Positions 52,588 to 61,413 of a stretch of 64,000 nt of DNA are shown one piece after another. Source of the DNA: Hyunsoonleella aquatilis (GTDB taxonomy: Bacteria > Bacteroidota > Bacteroidia > Flavobacteriales > Flavobacteriaceae); NCBI RefSeq assembly GCF_014270105.1, contig NZ_JACNMF010000001.1, positions 1,109,560 through 1,173,559 on the forward strand. Reading direction: 5' to 3'. The notes under the pieces are model-generated. The model was not told where the DNA came from, did not search any database, and saw nothing but the letters and a program-made list of their open reading frames with translations. A program made the position numbers and the translations under genes. The first letter of the stretch is position 1. Every line of letters begins with the position of its first letter.

Positions 52588-53751
52588 TTACGATTTACTG
52601 TAGTGACGTACCAAAAACAGGTAACGAACAAAAAGGGCAATCAAAAGGGGTATCAATCCAATAGCAAATACTTGCACCCCAATTAGCCAATGTAAAGTCA
52701 GCAGGCACAACAGAATTATTAGCAGCTTCAAATACTTGACAAACCAAGCGCGAGGTTTAGCTTGAAATAATTGAAAAACAGCAATCAAATTTAGAGCATT
52801 GGCCCATAACAAATTGTAATTTTGATGCGTGCCTTTGTGGTCGGTGGCGAACCATAATAATAGGATAATTACCCCGGCTAATCCGGTCAAAACAAATAAG
52901 ATAATATCCAAAACTTTGGTCTGTCTTTTATTTTTGAAATCCTTATGGGTGATAAAAAGAATAATCAAGCTAAGAATACCAAATACGAAAAGAGGGCTAA
53001 ATAGGAAGTTGGAGTCATCTGAAATTGGTTCTGGATCAAATAATACACGACTCTCTTTCACTAGAGGAACATCCGTATTTCCCAAAGTAGCCTTTTCAAA
53101 AAATCGATAGATATTTTCTGGTAAAAACATTTGTTGTTCGGGAGTGGCTTTTCTGTCGATTACGGCACCCAAAGCCAAATCAATTCCAAAACTTCCCCAG
53201 GAATTTCGGTTGACATTTTGATGAATAAGCTCTCTAAATGTAGCCTTCTTATAATCCTCGGGAATTTTGAATTGGATTGTTCTTTCCGTTGCTAAAATGG
53301 CTACGTCCTTGATCCGTGTTGCACAATTGTCAAAAAAGAATTCATACAGATAACGCCGGTTTTCTGGCATGTAATTTTCTAAAAGAAACTCATAGAGTTT
53401 TTGTTTTTCAGATGCCGAAAGATTTAAAACCTGCTCTTTTACGCTTCTGTTTTGTTGGGTGTAGGCATAAAAGAAATTATCAAAACGATCTACCCCGATA
53501 AGATAATTCAATTTCCCTTGGGCAAATTTTAGATAAAAATTGGGAGCATCAAAATCGTAAACCCCATAGTTGAATACCAAATCAAGACCCTTCGTTTTGT
53601 CCTTAATCCGTATGCCGCTGTGCCCGAATGCATCATTTAAGGATGTGCCTGGCCCTATCGTTAAAACACTTATCTCAGCTGTTTCTGATAGCTGTTGCGC
53701 TTGCGCGGATAAAAATAGAAATGAAAAAACTAAGAGTAATACCTTTCGCAT
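52588..53751 (-). CDS. DUF4105 (Lnb N-terminal periplasmic domain) membrane protein
   Basis: A 387-residue envelope protein. The signal peptide LLVFSFLFLSAQAQ is followed by a papain-like periplasmic DUF4105 domain (about 25-240) with LTIGPGTSLNDAFGHSGIRI (FGHS holds a conserved His), FNYGVYDFDAPNFYLKFAQG and FFFDNCATRIKDV (a conserved Cys). Five hydrophobic segments follow to the C terminus. The fold resembles a cysteine peptidase or acyltransferase, but substrates are unknown. It overlaps the PorV2-like gene by one base, indicating translational coupling. Confidence 0.9.
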   Translation of the reverse strand: MRKVLLLVFSFLFLSAQAQQLSETAEISVLTIGPGTSLNDAFGHSGIRIKDKTKGLDLVFNYGVYDFDAPNFYLKFAQGKLNYLIGVDRFDNFFYAYTQQNRSVKEQVLNLSASEKQKLYEFLLENYMPENRRYLYEFFFDNCATRIKDVAILATERTIQFKIPEDYKKATFRELIHQNVNRNSWGSFGIDLALGAVIDRKATPEQQMFLPENIYRFFEKATLGNTDVPLVKESRVLFDPEPISDDSNFLFSPLFVFGILSLIILFITHKDFKNKRQTKVLDIILFVLTGLAGVIILLLWFATDHKGTHQNYNLLWANALNLIAVFQLFQAKPRAWFVKYLKLLIILLCLLTLHWLIGVQVFAIGLIPLLIALFVRYLFLVRHYSKS

Positions 53752-54851
53752 TATCTAAAGATACTAAAATCGAGTTTTAGGGAAAATACATTAGAATACA
53801 GGGCTACACTTTGGTCGCCAATATCAGTAAATGCATAATCGATTTGAACGCCGCTATATTTAAATCCTACACCAAAACTAGGTTGGAAACTAAGCTGCTC
53901 AGAGTTATCAATCTGCAATTCATTTTGAAAATTACCAAGGCCACCACGCAAATATACCATATCAATATATCCAAATTCAAATCCTAAAGCAGGGTTAATA
54001 CTCGCAAAGGACGATGAAAAAATATCGTTGTTTTCTTCAAAACGCACATTCAAATTCATGGAGGCCAACAAGGTATAATCGTAATGAAAGGTCATCAATT
54101 TTGAAATGCCGATTTGCAATTTAGGTATGGTAATTTCTGTAGTTTCCGGTAGTTCCTGATTTTGGCCCTCCACAGCGTCCCGTATTGTGGCAAACTCATT
54201 TTCATCAATGGCCCAGGCATTAAAAGTAGTAGTAATATCACGTGCCATCACTCCAAATTTCCAATCATTTCTGGTTTCAAATTGAATTCCGGCATCCAAT
54301 CCAAATCCCCAAGATGAAGCAAAATCTCCGATGATCCTCCGAATTACTTTGGCATTAACACCATAACTGATACCATCGTGCAAAGCCAGCCGTCTGGCAT
54401 ATGAAAACGTTAAACCATAGTCTGCCGTAGAAAATAAGCTAATTCTATCGTAGTTAATATTGCCTTGTTCATCAATAAGTTGCGTAGTATTCAAAATGTC
54501 ATCCACAGCAAATCGAATCAATGAGATTCCAATGGCACTTCTATCATCCAAAGGCATCGAGAAGGCGGCATAGTCATAATTGGCAATATTGGCAAAATAG
54601 CTGGAATGCATCAGTGCTAACTGGTTGTCCTCAATATGCACCAGCCCTGCGGGGTTCCAGTAGCCAGAATTTACATCCGCAGAATGTGCCGTTACGGCAC
54701 TGCTCATGCCCAATGCGGCCGCATCCACACCAATATTCATAAACTCGTTGGAATATTTTCTAACGGTTTGACTAAAGATGGAGAGCGTTATTAAGCTAAA
54801 TAATGCAGTTGTAAAATACCTCAATCGCAATTTTTTTGCAAAGATGCACAT
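53751..54851 (-). CDS. PorV/PorQ family outer-membrane protein (type IX secretion, PorV2-like)
   Basis: A 366-residue beta-barrel protein of the FadL-like PorV/PorQ group, whose members deliver or attach type IX secretion cargo at the outer membrane. After the signal peptide (YFTTALFSLITLSIFSQ) come the family-typical NIGVDAAALGMSSAVTAHSA and NSGYWNPAGLVHIEDN. The C terminus SLKLDFSIFR ends in the aromatic residue pattern of barrel proteins. The ATG at 54851 gives nine extra lysine- and leucine-rich residues; a TTG at about 54824 would give a tidier signal peptide. The gene is not PorV or PorQ proper by sequence alone, so the call is at family level. Confidence 0.85.
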   Translation of the reverse strand: MCIFAKKLRLRYFTTALFSLITLSIFSQTVRKYSNEFMNIGVDAAALGMSSAVTAHSADVNSGYWNPAGLVHIEDNQLALMHSSYFANIANYDYAAFSMPLDDRSAIGISLIRFAVDDILNTTQLIDEQGNINYDRISLFSTADYGLTFSYARRLALHDGISYGVNAKVIRRIIGDFASSWGFGLDAGIQFETRNDWKFGVMARDITTTFNAWAIDENEFATIRDAVEGQNQELPETTEITIPKLQIGISKLMTFHYDYTLLASMNLNVRFEENNDIFSSSFASINPALGFEFGYIDMVYLRGGLGNFQNELQIDNSEQLSFQPSFGVGFKYSGVQIDYAFTDIGDQSVALYSNVFSLKLDFSIFR

Positions 54852-55017
54852 TATACCCTTTTTATCATAGCGTATCCTATAAAAACACCTTATTTATGCA
54901 TTATGTTACAACGTAAAACGGTGAGATTTGTTGCGCACGTTCTTTATTTTAAAACACAAAAATTACAGGAAATGCCACAGAGTAAAATTGTTTGTTATTT
55001 TTACCAAAACATTTTTT

Positions 55018-55743
55018 ATGAAACAATACATACCCAATGCACTGACCCTTCTTAATTTGTTTTGCGGGTGTATTGCTGTTATTTTTGCTGTGAACGACAA
55101 TTTTGTAGTTGCCGCATTCTTCGTGTTTTTAGGAATATTTTTCGATTTTTTTGATGGATTTGCTGCAAGGAAATTGAAAGTGCAAAGTGAATTGGGGCTG
55201 CAACTGGATTCTCTGGCAGATGTGGTGACGAGTGGTTTGGTTCCGGGGATTGTAATGTATAAACTTTTGGAAATTGCTGACTTGGCTTGGGGAGAGGTAG
55301 ATTTATCAAAATGTTTTGAAATTCCTTTGATGCCCTTCTGTGGGTTGGCAATTACTCTGGCCTCAGCCTACCGACTGGCAAAATTCAATATAGATTCTGA
55401 GCAGCAAAACTTTTTTAAAGGCTTGCCTACACCAGCTAATGCGCTGCTGATTCTGTCCTTGCCATTGATTCTAAAGTTTCAGGATAACGATACCATTAAT
55501 GCCATCATTTTAAACAAATGGTTTTTAATTGGGCTGACCATTTTTAGTTGCTGGATTTTAACTTCAAATATTAAGCTCTTTGCCCTAAAGTTTAAGGACT
55601 ACAGTTTTAAGACCAATGCCACACGTTATATTTTTATCATCTTGTGTTTGGTATTGCTTATCGTTTTGCATTTTGGAGCCATTCCTGTCATTATTTTGCT
55701 TTACATCGGTATGTCTGTTCTTGATAATTTAACCTCAAAATAA
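55018..55743 (+). CDS. pssA: CDP-diacylglycerol--serine O-phosphatidyltransferase
   Basis: Makes phosphatidylserine, precursor of phosphatidylethanolamine, from CDP-diacylglycerol and serine in the inner membrane. The 241-residue protein has the CDP-alcohol phosphotransferase signature around FDFFDGFAARKLKVQSELGL and QLDSLADVVTSGLVPG (D-G-x2-A-R-x8-G-x3-D-x3-D spacing) and several hydrophobic helices. The frame extends 30 codons upstream, but that stretch is basic and non-conserved; the ATG at 55018 (MKQYIPNALTLLNLFCGCIA) is the family start. It is divergent from the PorV2-like gene. Confidence 0.94.
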   Translation: MKQYIPNALTLLNLFCGCIAVIFAVNDNFVVAAFFVFLGIFFDFFDGFAARKLKVQSELGLQLDSLADVVTSGLVPGIVMYKLLEIADLAWGEVDLSKCFEIPLMPFCGLAITLASAYRLAKFNIDSEQQNFFKGLPTPANALLILSLPLILKFQDNDTINAIILNKWFLIGLTIFSCWILTSNIKLFALKFKDYSFKTNATRYIFIILCLVLLIVLHFGAIPVIILLYIGMSVLDNLTSK

Positions 55744-55756
55744 ATTTAAATAAAGA

Positions 55757-56641
55757 ATGGCATCAGGTTTTTTTGCTTTGCTGGATGATATTGCTGTTCT
55801 CATGGATGATGTAGTAGCCATGAGCAAAATTTCTACTAAGAAAACAGCCGGGATTTTGGGTGATGATTTGGCTGTGAATGCGGAAAAGGCTACGGGGTTT
55901 GTAGCCTCTAGGGAGCTCCCAGTGCTTTGGGCAATTACCAAAGGTTCTGCCTTAAATAAACTCATTATTTTACCCATAGCCTTTTTGCTAAGTGCTTTCG
56001 TTCCAATTGCTGTTATCGTGGCTTTGGTACTTGGCGGATTGTATTTGGCTTATGAAGGGGCTGAAAAAATTTATGAATTTTTATTTCACCGAAATCATAA
56101 GGACGAGTATAGAGTGTATGCCGATAAAGCCTTAACCAAAGAAGAACAGGAAATAGCCGAAAAGAAAAAAATAAAGTCGGCCATATTTACAGATTTTATA
56201 TTATCTGTAGAAATCGTAATTATTGCGTTGGGAACAGTATTGGAAAAGCCAATTTTATTCCAAATATTGGTTGTTTCGATTGTGTGTGTAATTGCGACAG
56301 TCGGTGTTTATGGTATAGTAGCGCTTATCGTTAGAATGGATGATTTTGGATATAGGTTGCTGAAGATGAGCTCAAAGGAAAATGGCGTTTTGGCAACCCT
56401 TGGAAAGTTTTTGATTAGGGCGCTTCCATTAGTAATCAGAAGCCTTTCTGTAATAGGAACCATTGCCCTTATTTTAGTGGCAGGTGGTATTTTTGTCCAT
56501 AACATTGAGCCTATACACCATTTTTTAGAAAGGTTTGCTCTTCCATCTATATTGGAAGAGTTTTTGGTTGGTTTGCTGGCGGGTTTTATTCTTTTGCCAT
56601 TTGTTGACATGGTTAAGAAGATGTTCGCTAAAAAACGTTAG
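55757..56641 (+). CDS. DUF808 family membrane protein (YedI-like)
   Basis: A 294-residue inner-membrane protein of the DUF808 family. The N-terminal MASGFFALLDDIAVLMDDVV and the block KKTAGILGDDLAVNAEKATG are diagnostic, followed by about seven hydrophobic segments. Function is unknown. It follows pssA by 13 bases and probably shares its transcript. It converges with the ribbon-helix-helix gene, whose stop codon is 17 bases away. Confidence 0.92.
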   Translation: MASGFFALLDDIAVLMDDVVAMSKISTKKTAGILGDDLAVNAEKATGFVASRELPVLWAITKGSALNKLIILPIAFLLSAFVPIAVIVALVLGGLYLAYEGAEKIYEFLFHRNHKDEYRVYADKALTKEEQEIAEKKKIKSAIFTDFILSVEIVIIALGTVLEKPILFQILVVSIVCVIATVGVYGIVALIVRMDDFGYRLLKMSSKENGVLATLGKFLIRALPLVIRSLSVIGTIALILVAGGIFVHNIEPIHHFLERFALPSILEEFLVGLLAGFILLPFVDMVKKMFAKKR

Positions 56642-56657
56642 TGTTTTGGCGAACATG

Positions 56658-56834
56658 TCATTCTTCTTTGCCAGAACTCCCTTTTTTAGGAGAGCGTTTG
56701 GCTTTTTTTAAACTTTCGTTCAGCATCCATTCAATTTGGCCATTGGTACTGCGAAATTCATCCGCGGCCCATTTTTCAATAGCTTTAAGCATATCCTCAT
56801 TTATGCGCAATGCAAAAGCCTTTTTCTTAGCCAT
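56658..56834 (-). CDS. Arc-like ribbon-helix-helix DNA-binding protein
   Basis: A 58-residue gene on the minus strand with an ATG at 56834. The protein reads KKKAFALRINEDMLKAIEKW, ADEFRSTNGQIEWMLNESLK and a basic tail KKAKRSPKKGSSGKEE. The short beta strand AFALRI followed by two helices, with NGQIEWML matching the second Arc helix, is the ribbon-helix-helix pattern of Arc/MetJ-type repressors. It lies two bases downstream of the membrane protein gene and is the last of a three-gene minus-strand unit. A symmetric site upstream of that unit (58222-58231) is a possible operator. Targets are unknown. Confidence 0.85.
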   Translation of the reverse strand: MAKKKAFALRINEDMLKAIEKWAADEFRSTNGQIEWMLNESLKKAKRSPKKGSSGKEE

Positions 56835-56836
56835 TT

Positions 56837-57328
56837 TTAAGTCTTATTTGAATATTTTGCTAAAATAACATCTACATCACTTCTTCTTCGGGTTCCAATT
56901 AAAATCTTTTTATTGTCAACAAGTGTTAGTTGAATACCAATATTTCCAGATACGTTCACGGCTATTCCTTTTTCTCTTTTCCAAAAAAGACCTCCTTTTA
57001 ATCCCCAACCGCCATATTCCGACAGGGCGTCATACGTTCTGGTTTCTGCACTTTTGATAGTTTTCCAAGGTATGATTTTCATTTTTAAGTGAAACGGAAA
57101 AAATTGATAGTGTATACCGATGTCGTCAATTCGTGTTTTCAATTTGAATAGAAAAATTAATCCGTTGCCCGCCATGATTAAGGTAGTCGCAATTGTAAAG
57201 TTAATGATATTCATTTTTTGGTCCAGAAAAGCTCTATAAATGAGTACTAAAGGAACTATCGAGAAAACCACTAATAAAATTATAAGCCAAGTTTGGGTGA
57301 AGCGTTGCTCTTCTTTGAAAATTCTCAT
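56837..57328 (-). CDS. Two-helix membrane protein with PH-like domain, uncharacterised
   Basis: A 163-residue protein with two hydrophobic helices near the N terminus (WLIILLVVFSIVPLVLIYRA and NFTIATTLIMAGNGLIFLF) and a cytoplasmic C-terminal region whose alternating strands (IDDIGIHYQFFPFHLKMKII, PWKTIKSAETRTYDALSEYG, IQLTLVDNKKILIGTRRRSD) resemble a bacterial PH-like domain. It stands between the SPFH and ribbon-helix-helix genes, and all three seem to form one transcript. A membrane-associated partner of the SPFH protein is a reasonable guess. Confidence 0.75.
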   Translation of the reverse strand: MRIFKEEQRFTQTWLIILLVVFSIVPLVLIYRAFLDQKMNIINFTIATTLIMAGNGLIFLFKLKTRIDDIGIHYQFFPFHLKMKIIPWKTIKSAETRTYDALSEYGGWGLKGGLFWKREKGIAVNVSGNIGIQLTLVDNKKILIGTRRRSDVDVILAKYSNKT

Positions 57329-57333
57329 TTTGT

Positions 57334-58194
57334 TTACTGATTTAAAGTTCCAGTGTTTAAAACAGGTGAAGCATCTTTATCTCCACACAGTATTACCATC
57401 AAGTTACTGACCATGGCTGCCTTGCGTTCTTCATCTAAATCCACAATCTCCTTTTTGCCCAATTCTTCAAGGGCCATTTCCACCATGCTTACAGCCCCTT
57501 CAACAATTTTGTGGCGTGCTGCAACAATGGCCGTAGCCTGTTGTCTCTTTAGCATTGCATTAGCAATTTCCTGAGCGTAGGCCAAATATCCGATTCGTGC
57601 CTCAAGAACTTCAATACCAGCAATGGACAAGCGTTCGTCGATTTCTTTTTCCAGTGTGGCACTTACCTCGTTTACGCTAGACCTTAATGTAATATCTTCC
57701 GTATGGCCTTCGTCGGCAAAATTATCATAGGGGTACATGCTGGCCAATTTTCGAACTGCGGCATCTGTTTGTACACGCACAAAATTTTCGTAGTTGTCCA
57801 CATCAAACGCGGCCTTGTAAGTGTCCTGCACACGCCAAACAAGAATGGTACTAATCATGATGGGGTTGCCAAGTTTATCGTTCACTTTTAGGCGTTCGCT
57901 GTCAAAATTACTGGCTCTGAGGGAAATTTTCTTTTTGGAATAAAACGGATTCACCCAGAAAAAGCCATTTTTATTTATGGTACCTACATATTCCCCAAAG
58001 AGCAAAAGCACTCTGGAATTGTTGGGTTGTACCATTATAAACCCTTTTACAATGAGGATGGCTAGAATAATGCCAATCACAAAAAGTACCTGACCAGTAG
58101 TTAAAATCAAGGCAACACTTCCCAAAAGCAGGATTAGGAAAACAAATAACATTAGATATCCATTGGCCGGGGTGATTATTTTTTCTTCTTTCAT
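57334..58194 (-). CDS. SPFH (band 7) domain protein
   Basis: A 286-residue flotillin/stomatin-like membrane protein. Two hydrophobic segments near the N terminus (LMLFVFLILLLGSVALIL and VLFVIGIILAILIVKGFIMV) anchor it, and residues about 45-230 form the SPFH domain: VLLLFGEYVGTINKNGFFWV, ISTILVWRVQDTYKAAFDVD, VQTDAAVRKLASMYPYDNFA and LSIAGIEVLEARIGYLAYAQ. A helical C-terminal region (MLKRQQATAIVAARHKIVEG) is typical. These proteins form membrane scaffolds. It heads the three-gene minus-strand unit. Confidence 0.93.
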   Translation of the reverse strand: MKEEKIITPANGYLMLFVFLILLLGSVALILTTGQVLFVIGIILAILIVKGFIMVQPNNSRVLLLFGEYVGTINKNGFFWVNPFYSKKKISLRASNFDSERLKVNDKLGNPIMISTILVWRVQDTYKAAFDVDNYENFVRVQTDAAVRKLASMYPYDNFADEGHTEDITLRSSVNEVSATLEKEIDERLSIAGIEVLEARIGYLAYAQEIANAMLKRQQATAIVAARHKIVEGAVSMVEMALEELGKKEIVDLDEERKAAMVSNLMVILCGDKDASPVLNTGTLNQ

Positions 58195-58221
58195 GATATA
58201 AAGATTTAAAATGATATTAAA

Positions 58222-58231
58222 ATGATATCAT
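58222..58231. promoter_or_regulatory. Candidate operator upstream of the SPFH unit
   Basis: The sequence atgatatcat is a perfect 10-bp palindrome and lies next to a direct repeat (aatgatatta at 58210-58219 and aatgatatca at 58221-58230), 28 bases upstream of the SPFH start. Ribbon-helix-helix repressors commonly bind such short symmetric sites upstream of their own operon, so autoregulation by the protein encoded at 56658-56834 is a plausible inference. Confidence 0.4.
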
Positions 58232-58449
58232 AAAGATATAATTAAATTTCCAATAATAGTACTGATTTTCAGAATATTTTCAATTGTGATTCCAAAAAAA
58301 AGACAAAAATGGGTGCGAATGCATCAAAAAGTATTGTGCACGATTGCCTATTTTTAGTAACTAAAATGATAAAAAATGGATTTCTGCCTTACTTCGACCT
58401 CGCTCAGTAACCCAGTCAAGAATGACAGAAATGTTTAATGAGACATGGG

Positions 58450-59190
58450 TTAGTCCCGAATCTTCTTCTTTCGTAACTCGAAGTTTTGGCCTAAATATAC
58501 TTTACGCACCATGGCGTCGTTGGCCAGTTCCTCAGGTTCTCCGGCTTTAAGGATGCTGCCTTCAAACATCAAATAGGTTCTGTCTGTAATCGCCAAAGTT
58601 TCCTGTACATTGTGGTCCGTAATCAGGATGCCGATATTCTTTTTGGTGAGTTGCGCAACGATACGCTGTATGTCTTCCACGGCAACAGGGTCAACCCCGG
58701 CAAAGGGTTCGTCCAAAAGGATAAAGTTAGGGTCGGTAGCTAAGGCACGAGCAATTTCGGTGCGGCGTCGTTCCCCTCCTGAAAGCAGGTCGCCACGGCT
58801 TTTACGGATATGCCCTAAACCGAATTCTTCGATTAAGGATTCCATTTTTAGGCGTTGTTCCTTTTTACTCAATTTCGTAAGTTGCAGCACGCTTAAGATA
58901 TTATCCTCAATACTTAATTTCCTGAATACAGAAGCCTCTTGCGCCAAATACCCAATTCCGTTTTGTGCACGTTTGTACATGGGGTAGGTGGTAATTTCGG
59001 TATTATCCAAAAAGATATGGCCACCGTTAGGTTTGATGAGTCCAACAATCATGTAAAATGATGTGGTTTTCCCGGCTCCGTTAGGCCCTAGAAGCCCCAC
59101 AATTTCGCCTTGATTTACCTCAAGGGATACATCTTTTACGACTTGTCGTCCGCTGTAGGACTTCATCAAATTTTCAGCTCTTAGAATCAT
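58450..59190 (-). CDS. lptB: LPS export ABC transporter ATPase LptB
   Basis: ATPase that powers lipopolysaccharide extraction from the inner membrane by the LptB2FG complex. The 246-residue protein has Walker [21 protein letters not shown] (about 33-52), [16 protein letters not shown] in the Q-loop region, signature [16 protein letters not shown], and Walker [21 protein letters not shown], the last being an LptB hallmark. Its neighbours tatC and kdsD-like are also envelope genes, the latter in the Kdo pathway. A dispersed repeat separates it from tatC. Confidence 0.95.
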   Translation of the reverse strand: MILRAENLMKSYSGRQVVKDVSLEVNQGEIVGLLGPNGAGKTTSFYMIVGLIKPNGGHIFLDNTEITTYPMYKRAQNGIGYLAQEASVFRKLSIEDNILSVLQLTKLSKKEQRLKMESLIEEFGLGHIRKSRGDLLSGGERRRTEIARALATDPNFILLDEPFAGVDPVAVEDIQRIVAQLTKKNIGILITDHNVQETLAITDRTYLMFEGSILKAGEPEELANDAMVRKVYLGQNFELRKKKIRD

Positions 59191-59325
59191 GGGTGCAATT
59201 ACGGAAATTTTAATTAATTGTGGAAATTGTAATGGGCGTATAACGTTTTGTTAACGGTTTTTGTTGTTAGGCAATTGACGGATTGCCTGTAGGCTTGGGT
59301 AAACCCTATGCCTTGGGGGGTGCCC

Positions 59326-59430
59326 GCGTTAGGGATTGAAGCGGTAGCTTTTGGCGAGGGGCGCATCGAGCCAAAACTATAAGCGGAAAGCCCGACCCTC
59401 CCGATAGTTATCGGGAGTGGGTAACGCCCA
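59326..59430. repeat. Dispersed inverted-repeat element, copy 2
   Basis: Three blocks of the element at 1456-1581 recur here on the opposite strand: gcgttagggattgaa (59326-59340), aagcccgaccct (59388-59399) and gggtaacgccca (59419-59430). The interior carries the near-palindrome tcccgatagttatcggga (59399-59416), which differs by one central base from the 913-930 palindrome. It fills the gap between lptB and tatC (59191-59436), in which I see no gene. Confidence 0.7.
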
Positions 59431-59436
59431 AAAAAT

Positions 59437-60258
59437 CTAACTGTTCTCCTTTTCTCGTCGCTTTTGATTGCGCAGCACGATTTTTGAAATATAAATGCTG
59501 ATTTGGTACAAAATGATGATGGGGATAGCAACAATTACCTGACTTGCTACATCCGGAGGTGTGATAATTGCGGCCAAAATAAGTACTACAACTAGCGCAT
59601 ATTTTCTGTAGGTTTTTAAAATTTCCGGGGTAACGATGCCCACTTTTGTTAGGAAATAAATGATGATGGGCAATTCAAAAATAAGCCCCGAAGCGAGAAC
59701 TGAGGCACGAATTAGGCCAATGTAACTATTTAGGTCAAAATCGTTATGTACCCTGTCCGCCACGGAATAGGTGCCCAAAAAATTAATGGACAGCGGGCAG
59801 ATAATATAGTACCCAAACAAAACGCCGATAAAAAATAAAAGTGATGAAACCACGATAAATCCACGCGAATATTTACGCTCATTTGCATGCATGGCTGGGC
59901 TGATAAATTTCCAGAGCTCGTAAATGATGTAAGGAAAGGCGGTTATAAAGCCAAAGGTTATTGACGTCCAAATGTGAGCGGAAAACTGCCCGGCCATGGT
60001 GCGACTTTGCACTTCAAAATCAAATTCGGTATTACAAAAACTTTCAAATCCTAAAAGTTGTGAGGCTTTGCAGAGAATATCGTAAGTCAAAAAATCTGGT
60101 TTTGATGGCCCAAAAATTAGCACTTCAAAAATAAAACCTTTTAATAGAAATGCTACAGTTGCAGCGATGATTACCGCCACGACACATCGGATCAAATGCC
60201 ATCGCAACTCTTCCAGGTGGTCCAAAAAGGACATTTCGTTCACATTCTTCTTCGCCAT
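59437..60258 (-). CDS. tatC: Twin-arginine translocase subunit TatC
   Basis: Signal-recognition core of the Tat translocase, exporting folded proteins. The 273-residue protein has the TatC N-terminal motif MSFLDHLEELRWHLIRC with the functional Glu-Glu pair, six hydrophobic segments, FPYIIYELWKFISPAM (the F-P-x6-W-x-F motif after helix 2) and a final Pro-Asp turn ITPPDVASQVIVAIP. It starts one base inside the stop of the kdsD-like gene (TAATG). Confidence 0.96.
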   Translation of the reverse strand: MAKKNVNEMSFLDHLEELRWHLIRCVVAVIIAATVAFLLKGFIFEVLIFGPSKPDFLTYDILCKASQLLGFESFCNTEFDFEVQSRTMAGQFSAHIWTSITFGFITAFPYIIYELWKFISPAMHANERKYSRGFIVVSSLLFFIGVLFGYYIICPLSINFLGTYSVADRVHNDFDLNSYIGLIRASVLASGLIFELPIIIYFLTKVGIVTPEILKTYRKYALVVVLILAAIITPPDVASQVIVAIPIIILYQISIYISKIVLRNQKRREKENS

Positions 60259-61223
60259 TATATAATACCTTCTTTTACCAAATCATGTAAATGGACTACC
60301 CCACCGTATTTACCATTGTCCTCAACCAAAATTTGGGAAATGCCATTGTCTTCCATAACTTCTTTGGCGTCAATTGCCAGGGCATCTGAGGAGATGCGTT
60401 TTGGGTTTTTGCTCATGATATCTTTGGCCTTCAGCGATGAGAAATCATCAGTTCTGCTTAACATTCTACGTAAATCACCATCAGTAATTACCCCGACGAT
60501 GCTTCCGTTTTCCAGAACAGCAGTAACCCCAAGCAATTTTTCGGATATTTCAACGATTACATCCTTTATACTGGCATTGGCATTAACCTGCGGCTTTCGG
60601 TTTACCGATGCAATGTCGTTTACTCTTAAATATAGCTTTTTACCCAAGGAACCACCCGGGTGGTATTTCGCAAAATCGTTACTGGAAAACCCACGTTTTT
60701 CTAAAAGACAGACCGCTAGCGCATCCCCAATTACTATTTGTGCCGTAGTACTTGTGGTTGGAGCCAAATTATTTGGGCAGGCTTCTTTTTCAACAAAGGC
60801 GTTCAAAACATGGTCGGCCTGTTGTCCAAGGAAAGATGCCACATTTCCGGTGATGGCAATCATCTTATTTTCGGCCATTTTTATCAACGGGACGAGTACT
60901 TTAATTTCTGGTGTATTCCCACTTTTTGAAATACAAATCACAACGTCATCCTCCAAAATCAAACCTAGGTCGCCGTGAATGGCATCGGCGGCATGCATAA
61001 AAATGGATGGGGTTCCCGTAGAATTCAAAGTGGCCACAATTTTTTGTGCGATGATGGCGCTTTTGCCAACCCCAGTGATGATCACCCGTCCTTTGGAATT
61101 AAAAATCAACTCCACCGCATCTGCGAAATCGTCATCTAAAAGTGTTGCTAAATTTGAAATCGCTTTGCTCTCCATGTCAATGGTTTGCCTTGCTGTTTCA
61201 ATAATTCTCGATTTGTTGTTCAA
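60258..61223 (-). CDS. KpsF/GutQ-type arabinose-5-phosphate isomerase (KdsD-like)
   Basis: Interconverts ribulose 5-phosphate and arabinose 5-phosphate, the first step to Kdo in lipid A-core. From a TTG at 61223 the protein is 321 residues: an SIS domain (about 35-170) with GRVIITGVGKSAIIAQKIVA, TGTPSIFMHAADAIHGDLG and VICISKSGNTPEIKVL, then two CBS domains (about 200-321). The frame continues 20 codons upstream to another TTG at 61283; I chose 61223 because 321 residues and the start NNKSRIIETARQTID fit the family. There is no ATG near. Confidence 0.92.
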   Translation of the reverse strand: MNNKSRIIETARQTIDMESKAISNLATLLDDDFADAVELIFNSKGRVIITGVGKSAIIAQKIVATLNSTGTPSIFMHAADAIHGDLGLILEDDVVICISKSGNTPEIKVLVPLIKMAENKMIAITGNVASFLGQQADHVLNAFVEKEACPNNLAPTTSTTAQIVIGDALAVCLLEKRGFSSNDFAKYHPGGSLGKKLYLRVNDIASVNRKPQVNANASIKDVIVEISEKLLGVTAVLENGSIVGVITDGDLRRMLSRTDDFSSLKAKDIMSKNPKRISSDALAIDAKEVMEDNGISQILVEDNGKYGGVVHLHDLVKEGII

Positions 61224-61361
61224 ATTTATTGTTTTTATTGTGTTAGCACTTTTAAAGAAATTGTTATCTTTAGTGTCAGCCAACTTAAGAAATTATCGTA
61301 AATTCAAAAATTCGATACAAAACTAACGAAAAAATGAAAGAGGGCTCTCCTAAGTAAAGGC

Positions 61362-61369
61362 TAAATTTG
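61362..61369 (+). promoter_or_regulatory. Possible -7 element of recQ
   Basis: TAAATTTG matches the TAnnTTTG consensus, 44 bases before the recQ ATG, but there is no TTG at a proper -33 distance, so support is limited. Confidence 0.35.
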
Positions 61370-61413
61370 TCGTATCTAGGATTGAGGTATTAGTTAATTA
61401 ATTTATAGATTTC

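Noticed and set aside
54928-55017. N-terminal extension of pssA
   Set aside because: Thirty extra codons give a basic, non-conserved stretch; the family starts at MKQYIPN (55018).
56641-56868. Plus-strand 75-codon open frame opposite the ribbon-helix-helix gene
   Set aside because: The minus-strand 58-residue protein has a coherent ribbon-helix-helix sequence, while the plus-strand frame reads as an antisense shadow.
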